Below, piece by piece: positions 43,970-51,942 of a stretch of 64,000 nucleotides of DNA. This DNA is from Prauserella flavalba (lineage in GTDB: Bacteria; Actinomycetota; Actinomycetes; Mycobacteriales; Pseudonocardiaceae). The position numbers and the translations under genes are program-made. The stretch lies in contig NZ_MASU01000018.1 of the NCBI RefSeq assembly GCF_003202235.1, positions 50,057-114,056 of the forward strand. The letters are read 5' to 3'. The notes beneath the pieces were generated by a model, which was not told where the DNA came from, searched no databases, and was given only the letters and a program-made list of their open reading frames with translations. The stretch's first letter is position 1. Every line of letters starts with the position of its first letter.

Positions 43970-45070
43970 ATGCCGTACGAGGTGCAGGGCGTGGTGTCGC
44001 GCGCGCAGGGTGAGCCGGTGTCGCTGGAGACGGTGCTCGTGCCGGATCCAGGACCGGGCGAGGCGGTGGTGTCGGTCAGGGCGTGCGGGGTGTGCCACAC
44101 CGACCTGCACTACCGCGAGGGCGGCATCAACGACGAGTTCCCGTTCCTGCTCGGCCACGAGGCGGCGGGCTACGTCGAGCAGGTCGGCGAGGGCGTCACG
44201 GACCTGGAGCCGGGCGACTTCGTGGTGCTGAACTGGCGCGCGGTGTGCGGCACGTGCCGCGCGTGCAAGAAGGGCAAACCCTGGTACTGCTTCTCGACGT
44301 TCAACGCGGCGCAGCCGATGACGCTCGCCGACGGCACCGCGTTGAGCCCCGCGCTCGGCATCGGCGCGTTCCTCGAGAAGACGCTGGTCCACAGTGGACA
44401 ATGCACGAAGGTGAACCCGGCCGCGGAGCCCGCGGTGGCCGGCCTGCTCGGCTGCGGCGTCATGGCGGGCATCGGCGCGGCCGTCAACACGGGCGCCGTC
44501 ACGCGCGGCGACTCCGTCGCGGTGATCGGCTGCGGGGGCGTCGGTGACGCCGCGATCGCGGGCGCGCACCTTGCCGGGGCCACCACGATCGTCGCCGTCG
44601 ACATGGACGACAGGAAGCTGGAATGGGCGAGGGGGTTCGGCGCAACGGCGACCCTCAACGCGCGCGGCAAGAGCCAGGACGAGATCGTCGAGGCGATTCG
44701 CGAGCTCACCGGCTCGTTCGGCGCCGACGTGGTGATCGACGCGGTGGGCAGGCCCGAGACGTGGAAGCAGGCGTTCTACGCGCGCGACCTCGCGGGCACG
44801 GTGGTGCTCGTCGGCGTGCCGACGCCGGACATGCGGCTCGACGACATGCCGCTCATCGACTTCTTCTCGCGCGGCGGGTCGCTCAAGTCGTCGTGGTACG
44901 GCGACTGTCTGCCGTCGCGGGACTTCCCGATGCTCGTGGACCTCTACCTGCAGGGCAGGCTGCCGCTGGACAGGTTCGTCACCGAGCGCATCGCGGTGGA
45001 CGGCGTCGAGGAGGCGTTCGCCCGCATGCACAAGGGCGAGGTGCTGCGCAGTGTGGTGGTGTTCGACTGA
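43970..45070 (+). CDS. mscR: S-(hydroxymethyl)mycothiol dehydrogenase
   Basis: A 366-residue class III-type zinc alcohol dehydrogenase. [20 protein letters not shown] and GHEA hold the catalytic zinc ligands, and [20 protein letters not shown] holds the structural zinc cysteines. [20 protein letters not shown] is the Rossmann motif. The sequence closely follows mycothiol-dependent formaldehyde dehydrogenase (MscR/AdhE2), which oxidises the formaldehyde-mycothiol adduct with NAD and implies mycothiol biosynthesis in this organism. GGAAAGGACGGGGAACC precedes ATG 43970. The usual partner, a metallo-beta-lactamase-fold hydrolase, is replaced here by a YGSN-motif protein. Confidence 0.93.
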   Translation: MPYEVQGVVSRAQGEPVSLETVLVPDPGPGEAVVSVRACGVCHTDLHYREGGINDEFPFLLGHEAAGYVEQVGEGVTDLEPGDFVVLNWRAVCGTCRACKKGKPWYCFSTFNAAQPMTLADGTALSPALGIGAFLEKTLVHSGQCTKVNPAAEPAVAGLLGCGVMAGIGAAVNTGAVTRGDSVAVIGCGGVGDAAIAGAHLAGATTIVAVDMDDRKLEWARGFGATATLNARGKSQDEIVEAIRELTGSFGADVVIDAVGRPETWKQAFYARDLAGTVVLVGVPTPDMRLDDMPLIDFFSRGGSLKSSWYGDCLPSRDFPMLVDLYLQGRLPLDRFVTERIAVDGVEEAFARMHKGEVLRSVVVFD

Positions 45071-45693
45071 TTCTGTTCACCGACGAGGAGTTCCCCGAGG
45101 CTCCGTATCCCGGTGCGCGGCCGGACCGTTCGTTCGTGCACCGGGAAGGAGCGGGGTACGCGCTGGGCACCGCGCCGGACGGCTGGCGCACCGGGCGCGT
45201 TCCGGTGCTGGCCTACGGCTCCAACGCGTGCCCCTCGAAGATCACGTGGCTGCGCGAGAACCTCGGCCTCGGCGCGGAACCGGTGGTGGTAGCGCGGGCG
45301 GCGTGTCACGGCGTCGCGGCGGTGTGGGCGGCCGGCCTGCGCGCGCGGGACGGCCAGCGCACCGCGACGCTCGCCGCGGCGCCGGGCGTGACGGAGTGGC
45401 ACGCGGTGTGGTTCGCGACGCCGGAGCAGGTCGAGGTGCTCGACCGGTGCGAGGGCAGGGGCGTGCGCTACCACCTCGCGAGGCTGCGCACGGGCCGGGT
45501 GCGGCTGGAGGACGGTTCGGTGGTCGAGGACGTGCTCACCTACGTGGGCGCGGGGCCCGCGCGGATGCCGCTGCTGGTGGACGGCGCTCCGGTGCGCACG
45601 GCCGACGTCGCCCAGCACGAGGCCATCCACCTGCAGGGCATCCCCGCTGACACGCACGGCCTCGACGCCGAGCCGATCCCCCTACTGCAGTGA
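45067..45693 (+). CDS. YGSN-motif protein, gamma-glutamylcyclotransferase-like, probable CTG start
   Basis: A protein of about 208 residues: [20 protein letters not shown], then [20 protein letters not shown], then [20 protein letters not shown]. The AYGSN motif is that of the gamma-glutamylcyclotransferase-like fold. The C-terminal half, with [20 protein letters not shown], is unlike the classic enzyme, so the reaction is uncertain. No ATG, GTG or TTG is in frame near the conserved-looking N-terminus. The best start is CTG 45067, overlapping the mscR stop (CTGA), with translation coupled to mscR. GTG near 45136 would remove about 23 residues. The stop lies in a terminator hairpin. Confidence 0.78.
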   Translation: MILFTDEEFPEAPYPGARPDRSFVHREGAGYALGTAPDGWRTGRVPVLAYGSNACPSKITWLRENLGLGAEPVVVARAACHGVAAVWAAGLRARDGQRTATLAAAPGVTEWHAVWFATPEQVEVLDRCEGRGVRYHLARLRTGRVRLEDGSVVEDVLTYVGAGPARMPLLVDGAPVRTADVAQHEAIHLQGIPADTHGLDAEPIPLLQ

Positions 45694-45744
45694 AGGCCAC
45701 CTTCACTGCGTTGAACGCAGGCATGGTGGCCTTGACTGCAGTAG
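45682..45744. terminator. AAGGCCACC-type hairpin between convergent genes
   Basis: CTACTGCAGTGAAGGCCACC pairs with GGTGGCCTTGACTGCAGTAG with few mismatches. It contains the stop codon (45691-45693) of the YGSN protein gene and faces the convergent FAD oxidase gene. A further partial copy (GTGGTGGCCTTTA) follows at 45744-45756. Confidence 0.75.
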
Positions 45745-45753
45745 TGGTGGCCT

Positions 45754-47388
45754 TTACCGGGGGTGGGGTGGCAGGAGCTTGCCCGGGTTGAGGATGCCGG
45801 TGGGGTCCAGCGCGGACTTGGCCGCCTTGAGGACGTCCACGCCGAGGTCGCCGATCTCCGCCGCGAGGTACGGCGCGTGGTCGGTGCCGATGGCGTGGTG
45901 GTGGGAGATCGTGGCGGGCACGTCGCCCGCGATCGCCTCCGACGCCGCGCGTTTCGCGCGTTCCCACTGGCCGATCGGGTCGGCCTCGTCGCGGGCGGCG
46001 AGCACGGTGAAGTACAGCGACGCGCCGGTCTCGTAGGCGTGCGAGACGTGGCAGAGCACGAGCGGCCGGTCGAGCGCACCGTGCAGCGCCGCCCGAACGC
46101 GCTCGTACAGCGGCCCCAGGTCGCCCCAGCGCGCCGCGGTCTCCAGCGTTTCGACGCACACACCGAGGTCGAGCAGAGCGTCCCGTTGCCTCGGCCCGGC
46201 GAACCGGTTCCGCAGCCACGCGTGCCCCGGCGCCGTGCCCAGCCCGACCGCGCCCGCCGCCCGCAGGCTGCGCACGGCTTCCCTGCGCCGGTGCACGGCG
46301 TCGCCGTACCAGCCGAGGATCAACAGGCACGGCTCGGCGATCCCGCGGGCGTTCAGGTACCGGCGCAGCAGGGCCGTCTTCCAGCTGCCGGCCAGCGCGA
46401 GCGTCGACGCCGTTTCGCCCACATCGGACAGCCGCGTGACGTCGGCGAGCAGTCCGCGCTGGGCGAGGTGCCGGACCGCGCGCGTACCGCGTTCCCAGCC
46501 GTCGAGCGCGAACGCCTCGAACCGCTCGCGCTCGGGAAGCGGGCGCACGCGCACGGCGACCTCGGTGATCACGCCCAGCGTGCCCTCGCTGCCGATGGCC
46601 AGCTGCCGCAGGTCGGGCCCCGCCGCGGACGCGGGCGCGACGCCGAGCCGCCACTCGCCCCGAGGGGTCGCCAGGCGCAGCCCGGTCACCATGTCCTCGA
46701 AGCGGCCGTAGCCCGAGGACGCCTGACCCGCGGAGCGCGTCGCGGCGAACCCGCCGATGGTCGCCCGCTCGAACGACTGCGGCACGTGGCCGAGCGTGAG
46801 GCCGTGCACCGACAGCAGGCGCTCGGCGTCGGGACCGCGGACCCCGGCCTGCAACACGGCGACACGCGAGACGGGGTCGACGGACACGAGCCGGTCGAGC
46901 CGCTCCAGGTCGAGCACGAGCACGCTGTCCTTGCCGCCGCGCAGCGCGGTGACCCCGCCGACGACGGACGTGCCGCCGCCGAAGGGCACCACACCGATGT
47001 CGTGCTCGACGCACACGTCGAGCACCCGCTGCACCTGCGCGGGGTCGGCAGGCAGCACCACCGCGTCGGGCACGGCGGGCGGCGAGGACGGGTACCTGCG
47101 CCGCAGGAGGTCGAGGTACGACAGGCCCCCGCTGCGCGCGAGCCGCTCGGCCGGATCGTCGAGCACGTACTCCTCGCCGACGATCCCGGCGAGTTTGCCG
47201 TGTGCGGCCCCGGGTATCCGGGACGGCGCGACCGGCATGGCCGAATTCGGTGCGACAGGAGCATTCGCGGTGCATTCGCCGATACGCTGCGTCAGCCAGC
47301 GCACGGCCTTGGGAGCGAGTTCGACCGCGCTCGCCCCCTCGGGCGTCCACGAACCCCGCAGCCGGTGGTCAACACTGTCGTTCACCAC
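45754..47388 (-). CDS. FAD-linked oxidase, alkyldihydroxyacetonephosphate synthase-like
   Basis: A 544-residue VAO/PCMH-type flavoprotein: VLPADPAQVQRVLDVCVEHD, then VVPFGGGTSVVGGVTALRGG (FAD diphosphate site), then ATIGGFAATRSAGQASSGYG, ending HHHAIGTDHAPYL and GILNPGKLLPPHPR. The three-histidine segment HHHAIG matches AGPS, the enzyme that exchanges acyl for alkyl on dihydroxyacetone phosphate in ether-lipid synthesis. Mycobacterial Rv2251, beside a TetR and GlpD1, has the same context as I recall. Start GTG 47388 or 47385 cannot be resolved. It is divergent from the TetR gene, with an operator-like repeat between. Confidence 0.87.
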   Translation of the reverse strand: MVNDSVDHRLRGSWTPEGASAVELAPKAVRWLTQRIGECTANAPVAPNSAMPVAPSRIPGAAHGKLAGIVGEEYVLDDPAERLARSGGLSYLDLLRRRYPSSPPAVPDAVVLPADPAQVQRVLDVCVEHDIGVVPFGGGTSVVGGVTALRGGKDSVLVLDLERLDRLVSVDPVSRVAVLQAGVRGPDAERLLSVHGLTLGHVPQSFERATIGGFAATRSAGQASSGYGRFEDMVTGLRLATPRGEWRLGVAPASAAGPDLRQLAIGSEGTLGVITEVAVRVRPLPERERFEAFALDGWERGTRAVRHLAQRGLLADVTRLSDVGETASTLALAGSWKTALLRRYLNARGIAEPCLLILGWYGDAVHRRREAVRSLRAAGAVGLGTAPGHAWLRNRFAGPRQRDALLDLGVCVETLETAARWGDLGPLYERVRAALHGALDRPLVLCHVSHAYETGASLYFTVLAARDEADPIGQWERAKRAASEAIAGDVPATISHHHAIGTDHAPYLAAEIGDLGVDVLKAAKSALDPTGILNPGKLLPPHPR

Positions 47389-47391
47389 TAA

Positions 47392-47422
47392 AGTGTGACA
47401 CATGAAGGCCGAACGTCACACT
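47392..47422. promoter_or_regulatory. Inverted repeat AGTGTGAC-N15-GTCACACT at the TetR start
   Basis: AGTGTGAC (47392-47399) and GTCACACT (47415-47422) are perfect inverted copies that straddle the TetR start codon (47402) in the divergent promoter region. This is a candidate autoregulatory operator that would also control the FAD oxidase. Confidence 0.5.
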
Positions 47423-48043
47423 GCCGTGCAGGTCAGGAGTGCGCTCGCCGAGACCCGCGAACGGCCCGCGGCGAGCCGCGTCTCCGACGACGCGCTGCTC
47501 GACGCAGCCAGGCAGTGCGTGCTCGCGAGCGGCGTCCGGCGCACGACGCTCGCCGAGATCGCCCGCACCGCGCACGTCAGCCGCATGACGCTGTACCGCC
47601 GCTTCCCCGACGTCCGCAGCGTCCTCGCGGCACTGATGACGCGGGAGTTCGGTGCGCTGCTGCACGGCGTCGCCTCGGAGGTGCGCTCAACCGGCACCGC
47701 GCGCGAACGGCTCGTGGACAGCGCCGTCGCGGGCGTGCGCGCGCTCGCGGCCGACCCGCTCATGCGCACGGTGCTCGACCTCGACGCGGACCTGCTGCTG
47801 CCGTACGTCACGCAGCGGCTCGGCGCGACGCAGCGGCTGGCGGAGGACGTCGTGCGCGCGCTCGTCGAGGCGGGCCAGCGCGAGGGCTCCGTTCGCCGCG
47901 GCGACGTCTCCGCCCAGGTGCGCGCGGTCCTGCTCGTCGTGCAGTCGTTCGTGCTGTCGCTGCGCCCGGCGACCATTGACGTGGCCGAAGAGGCCCTGCT
48001 CGCCGAGCTGCGGCACGTGCTCGACGCCGCGCTGGCGCCATGA
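47402..48043 (+). CDS. TetR family regulator
   Basis: A 213-residue TetR: DALLDAARQCVLASGVRRTT, then LAEIARTAHVSRMTLYRRFP, then DVRSVLAALMTREFGALLHG, with a C-terminal domain ending AEEALLAELRHVLDAALAP. ATG 47402 overlaps the divergent promoter region, and the gene overlaps glpD by four bases (ATGA). Between an AGPS-like oxidase and GlpD it matches the order of mycobacterial Rv2251-Rv2250c-Rv2249c (from memory). It probably controls both neighbours in response to a lipid or glycerol metabolite. Confidence 0.9.
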   Translation: MKAERHTAVQVRSALAETRERPAASRVSDDALLDAARQCVLASGVRRTTLAEIARTAHVSRMTLYRRFPDVRSVLAALMTREFGALLHGVASEVRSTGTARERLVDSAVAGVRALAADPLMRTVLDLDADLLLPYVTQRLGATQRLAEDVVRALVEAGQREGSVRRGDVSAQVRAVLLVVQSFVLSLRPATIDVAEEALLAELRHVLDAALAP

Positions 48044-49590
48044 TCAGGGCGTCGCTGTCCGCGCGAAGGCGGACGAGGGAACTGGCCGAGCTGGCGGCCG
48101 GCGAGCGCGTGGACGTGCTCGTGGTCGGCGGCGGGGTGACGGGGGTGGGCATCGCGCTCGACGCGGCGTCGCGCGGGCTCTCCGTCGCACTCGTCGAGGC
48201 CCGCGACCTCGCCTTCGGCACCTCCCGGTTCTCGAGCAAGCTCGTGCACGGCGGCCTGCGCTACCTCGCGCACGGAGACGTGGCGCTGGCCAGGGAGAGC
48301 GCGGTGGAACGCGGCATCCTCATGACCCGCACCGCGCCGCATCTGACCCGGCCGCTGGCGCAGCTCTTCCCGCTCTACGCCACGACACCGCGCTCGGCGC
48401 GCCTGCTCACCACGGCCGGCCTGCACGCGGGTAACGCGCTGCGCAGGACAGCGGGCACACCGTCGGCGCTGCTGCCGAGGCCCCGTTCGGTGCCTGCCGC
48501 GGAGGCGCTGGCGCTCGCACCGGGACTGCGCCGCACCGGCCTGCGCGGTGGGCTGCTGTCCTTCGACGGCGCGCTGACGGACGACGCCCGGCTCGTGGTC
48601 GCGCTGGCAAGGACGGCGGCCGCGCACGGCGCGCGCATCCTCACCAGGGTGCGGGCGACCGAGCTACGGGCCGACCGTGTGCTCGCGCGCGACGAAGACA
48701 GTGGCGACGCCGTGGAACTGCACGCCCGGCAGGTGATCAACGCGGCCGGGGTGTGGGCGGGCGCGCTCGTGCCATCGGTGCGGCTGCGACCGTCCCTCGG
48801 CTCCCATCTCGTGCTCGACGCGGGCCGGACCGGGCTCGGCGAGACGTCGGTGATGGTGCCCGTTCCCGGTTCGCACAGCCGGTTCGTCTTCCTGCTCCCC
48901 CAGCCCTGCGGGCGGATCTACCTCGGAATCACCGACGAGCCGCTCGCCGGTGACCCGCCCGACGTCGCGGAGGCCCCCCAGTCCGATGTGGACTTCCTGC
49001 TCGGGGTCGCCTCCGCGGTACTGGAACGCGAGCTGCGGCCCGGCGACGTGCTCGGGACGTTCGCCGGGCTGCGCCCGCTGCTGGCCGCCGACGGCACCAC
49101 GGCCGACCTCTCCCGCAGGCACGCGGTGCTCACCGACCCGGCGACGGGGGTGCTCACGGTCGTCGGCGGGAAGCTCACGACGTACCGCAAGATGGCCGAG
49201 GACGCGGTGACCGCGGCCGTGCGGACCGCTGCGTTGCCGGCGGGTCCCGTGCGCACCGCGAACCTGCCCCTGCTCGGCGCCGCCGACCGCGCCGCGCTGT
49301 CCACAGTGGATGCTCCACCCCGGCTGGTGGCCAAATACGGCACCGAGGCCCCACGCGTGGCCGCGCTCGCCGAGGTGGACGACGAGCTCGGCAGGCCCCT
49401 GTTCCCCGGCTGCGAGGTCACCGGCGCGGAGGTGGTCTGGGCCGTGCGGCACGAGGGCGCACTCGACGCCGACGACGTGCTGCACCGGCGCACGCGGCTG
49501 GGCCTGGTCCCGGCCGAGGCGGCCGCCGCGCGCGAGCGGGTCGAGGACCTGGTCGCCCGCACCCTGCGCGGACTGACCGATACTGCCTGA
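48040..49590 (+). CDS. glpD: Glycerol-3-phosphate dehydrogenase/oxidase
   Basis: A 516-residue flavoprotein. The FAD-binding Rossmann motif is VLVVGGGVTGVGIALDAASR, followed by RDLAFGTSRFSSKLVHGGLR, the GlpD signature. TVVGGKLTTYRKMAEDAVTA comes later, and the C-terminal cap domain is VTGAEVVWAVRHEGALDADD. It oxidises glycerol 3-phosphate to dihydroxyacetone phosphate and passes electrons to the quinone pool or oxygen. ATG 48040 overlaps the TetR stop. Its product is the substrate backbone of the neighbouring AGPS-like enzyme (after acylation), which makes the grouping metabolically sensible. Confidence 0.93.
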   Translation: MIRASLSARRRTRELAELAAGERVDVLVVGGGVTGVGIALDAASRGLSVALVEARDLAFGTSRFSSKLVHGGLRYLAHGDVALARESAVERGILMTRTAPHLTRPLAQLFPLYATTPRSARLLTTAGLHAGNALRRTAGTPSALLPRPRSVPAAEALALAPGLRRTGLRGGLLSFDGALTDDARLVVALARTAAAHGARILTRVRATELRADRVLARDEDSGDAVELHARQVINAAGVWAGALVPSVRLRPSLGSHLVLDAGRTGLGETSVMVPVPGSHSRFVFLLPQPCGRIYLGITDEPLAGDPPDVAEAPQSDVDFLLGVASAVLERELRPGDVLGTFAGLRPLLAADGTTADLSRRHAVLTDPATGVLTVVGGKLTTYRKMAEDAVTAAVRTAALPAGPVRTANLPLLGAADRAALSTVDAPPRLVAKYGTEAPRVAALAEVDDELGRPLFPGCEVTGAEVVWAVRHEGALDADDVLHRRTRLGLVPAEAAAARERVEDLVARTLRGLTDTA

Positions 49591-49648
49591 CGGCATCCCG
49601 CTCACCGCGTACCCTCTCCCCTGGACGTGGGGAAGAGGGGAAGCAGGC

Positions 49649-50560
49649 ATGGGCGAGCGGACACTGGAGATCGACCGCGTGTCGAAGCGCTTCGGTGACG
49701 TCGTGGCCCTCGACGCGGTGACGTTCGACGTCCGGCCCGGCGAGCTGTTCGGCTTCGTCGGCAGCAACGGCGCCGGCAAGACCACCACCATGCGGATCGT
49801 GCTCGGCGTGCTCGCGGCCGACGCGGGCGAGGTGCGCTTCGACGGTGCCCCCGTGACCCACGAGACCCGCACCCGCATCGGCTACCTGCCCGAGGAGCGG
49901 GGCCTGTACCCGAAGATGAAGGTGCTCGACCAGCTCGTCTACCTCGCTCAGCTGCATGGTGTGCCCCTGAACGACGCGCACCGCAGCGCGGAGCTGTGGA
50001 TCGAGCGGCTCGGGCTCACCGAGCGGCGACGGGACGAGGTGCAGAAGCTGTCGCTGGGCAACCAGCAGCGCGTGCAGCTGGCCGCGGCGCTCGTGCACGG
50101 CCCGGACGTGCTGGTGCTCGACGAGCCGTTCTCCGGGCTCGACCCCATCGCCGTGGACGTGATGAGCGAGGTGCTCCGCGAGAAGGCCGCCACCGGGGTG
50201 CCCGTGGTGTTCTCCAGCCACCAGCTCGACCTGGTGGAGCGGCTGTGCGACCGGATCGGGATCATCCGCAGTGGACGGATCGTCGCCTGCGGTTCGGCGG
50301 CGGAGCTGACCTCGGGCGCGTCGGTCCGGATCACCGTGCGGGCACCGGGGGCACCCGCAGGCTGGGCGTCGGCGCTGCCCGGCGTGCGCGTGCTCGCCGA
50401 GAACGGCGACGGCACGGTGGTGGAGCTCGCGCCAGGCACCGACGACCAGGACGTGCTGGCCGCCGCGCTCGCCACCGGACCGGTCCGCGAGTTCACGCGG
50501 CACCACCCGTCGCTCACCGAACTGTTCCGCAGCGCTGTCACCGAAGGAGCCGGCACGTGA
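49649..50560 (+). CDS. ABC exporter ATP-binding protein, NatA-like
   Basis: A 303-residue ATPase. Walker A is GSNGAGKTTT, the signature SLGNQQRVQLAAAL, Walker B VLVLDEPFSGLDPIAV and the H-loop FSSHQLDLVERL. A C-terminal domain of about 85 residues follows, as in NatA and other ABC-2 exporters. GAAGAGGGGAAGCAGGC precedes ATG 49649. It overlaps the permease gene by four bases (GTGA). The partner resembles NatB, so export of sodium ions or of a peptide/drug is possible; the substrate cannot be named. Confidence 0.93.
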   Translation: MGERTLEIDRVSKRFGDVVALDAVTFDVRPGELFGFVGSNGAGKTTTMRIVLGVLAADAGEVRFDGAPVTHETRTRIGYLPEERGLYPKMKVLDQLVYLAQLHGVPLNDAHRSAELWIERLGLTERRRDEVQKLSLGNQQRVQLAAALVHGPDVLVLDEPFSGLDPIAVDVMSEVLREKAATGVPVVFSSHQLDLVERLCDRIGIIRSGRIVACGSAAELTSGASVRITVRAPGAPAGWASALPGVRVLAENGDGTVVELAPGTDDQDVLAAALATGPVREFTRHHPSLTELFRSAVTEGAGT

Positions 50561-51756
50561 ACGGCGTCCGCAGGCCCATCACCCCCGCCGCGGCGGTACG
50601 GCTCGTGGCGCAGCGGGAGCTGGGCGCCCGGCTCCGCACGCGCGGGTTCCTGATCGGCACGGCCGTGATCCTGGCCGTGCTGGCCGCGTACCTGCTCTTC
50701 CAGGCCGCGCTCGTGAACAACGCGCAACGCACGACCGTCGGGCTCACCGGGCAGGCGGCCGCGATCGCGGAACCGCTGCGGGCCGGTGCCGGGCAGCTCG
50801 GGCTCGACGTCGAGACGCGCCGGGTCGCCGATGCCGCGCAGGGCAGTGCCGACGTCGAGTCCGGCGACCTGGACGTGCTGGTGTCGGGCAGCCCGGCCAA
50901 CCTGCGGGTGCAGGTGAAGTCCGAACTGGACCGGGAACTGGAGGCGGTGCTCACCGGGATCTCGCGGCAGGAGGTGCTGAGCGCCAAACTGGTGCAGGCG
51001 GGACTGAACCCGGCCGAGGTGATGCGCGACGTCGACGCGGCGCGGATCCAGGTGACGGCGTTCGAGGAGCACGACCCGGCGCAGGGGCAGCGGACGGTGA
51101 TCGCGCTGGTGATGATGTTCCTGCTGTACATGGGCATCACCGCGTACGGCTCGCTGGTGGCGCAGGGCATCGTGGAGGAGAAGTCGAGCAGGGTGGTGGA
51201 GATCCTGCTGTCCACCGTGCGACCGTGGCACCTACTGCTGGGCAAGGTGATCGGGCTCGGGCTGACGGGCCTGGTGCAGCTGGCGATCCTCGGCGTGGCC
51301 GGGCTCGCGATGGCGAGCGCGACCGGCGTGCTGACGATCACCGGGGTCGCGACGACAACCCTGCTGTGGGGCCTGGTGTGGTACGTGCTGGGCTTCTTCC
51401 TCTACGCGACGGTGTTCGCGGCGGCGGGCTCGCTCGTGTCGCGGCAGGAGGACGTGCAGACGGTCCTGACGCCGGTGTCGATGGTGCTGCTGGTGGGCTT
51501 CATCGCGGGGTTCACGGTGGTGCAGGAACCGGAGGGCACGACGGCAACGGTGCTCTCGCTGCTGCCACCGCTCTCGCCCATTCTCTTGCCGAGCCGGATC
51601 GCGACGGGCTCGGCGGGCCCGCTGGAGATCGTGGCCGCGCTGGTGCTGACCCTGGCCGCGATCGCGGCGCTGACGTGGCTGGGTGGGCGCGTGTACCGGG
51701 CGGCGATTCTGCGCACGGGCAGCCGAATCCGCCTGAAGGACGCCCTCCGGGCGTGA
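50557..51756 (+). CDS. ABC-2 type exporter permease, NatB-like
   Basis: A 399-residue membrane protein. One N-terminal helix (GFLIGTAVILAVLAAYLLFQ) is followed by a long external domain (about 150 residues with DLDVLVSGSPANLRVQVKSE). The membrane block begins VIALVMMFLLYMGITAYGSL, with the conserved EEKSSRVVEILLSTVRPWHLL loop. This is the NatB/YhaP layout. GTG 50557 overlaps the ATPase stop. A 21-bp repeat array and a strong hairpin follow its stop. Confidence 0.92.
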   Translation: MNGVRRPITPAAAVRLVAQRELGARLRTRGFLIGTAVILAVLAAYLLFQAALVNNAQRTTVGLTGQAAAIAEPLRAGAGQLGLDVETRRVADAAQGSADVESGDLDVLVSGSPANLRVQVKSELDRELEAVLTGISRQEVLSAKLVQAGLNPAEVMRDVDAARIQVTAFEEHDPAQGQRTVIALVMMFLLYMGITAYGSLVAQGIVEEKSSRVVEILLSTVRPWHLLLGKVIGLGLTGLVQLAILGVAGLAMASATGVLTITGVATTTLLWGLVWYVLGFFLYATVFAAAGSLVSRQEDVQTVLTPVSMVLLVGFIAGFTVVQEPEGTTATVLSLLPPLSPILLPSRIATGSAGPLEIVAALVLTLAAIAALTWLGGRVYRAAILRTGSRIRLKDALRA

Positions 51757-51763
51757 CGCCCTC

Positions 51764-51868
51764 GCGAGTCGTGCGTTCGCGAGCGCGAGTCGTGCGTTCC
51801 CGACCGCGAGTCGTACGTTCCCGACCGCGAGTGGTGCGTTCCCGACCGCGAGTCGTGCGTTCCCGACG
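51764..51868. repeat. Five tandem 21-bp repeats (GCGAGTCGTGCGTTCCCGACC)
   Basis: Units begin at 51764, 51785, 51806, 51827 and 51848, with an exact 21-bp period and only scattered base changes. The array starts 8 nt after the permease stop and ends just before a terminator hairpin. It uses the same unit as the opposed arrays at 32014-32170. Confidence 0.9.
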
Positions 51869-51878
51869 CCGACGAAGG

Positions 51879-51927
51879 GAGCAAGGGAGCTTTACTCCCG
51901 TTTTCCGGTAGTAAAGCTCCCTTGCTC
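51879..51927. terminator. 18-bp stem hairpin between convergent genes
   Basis: GAGCAAGGGAGCTTTACT (51879-51896) pairs perfectly with AGTAAAGCTCCCTTGCTC (51910-51927) across a 13-nt loop. It lies between the NatB-like permease and the end of the 5'-nucleotidase gene. It belongs to a different sequence family from the AAGGCCACC hairpins. Confidence 0.85.
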
Positions 51928-51942
51928 ACCTCCGCCGCTTGA

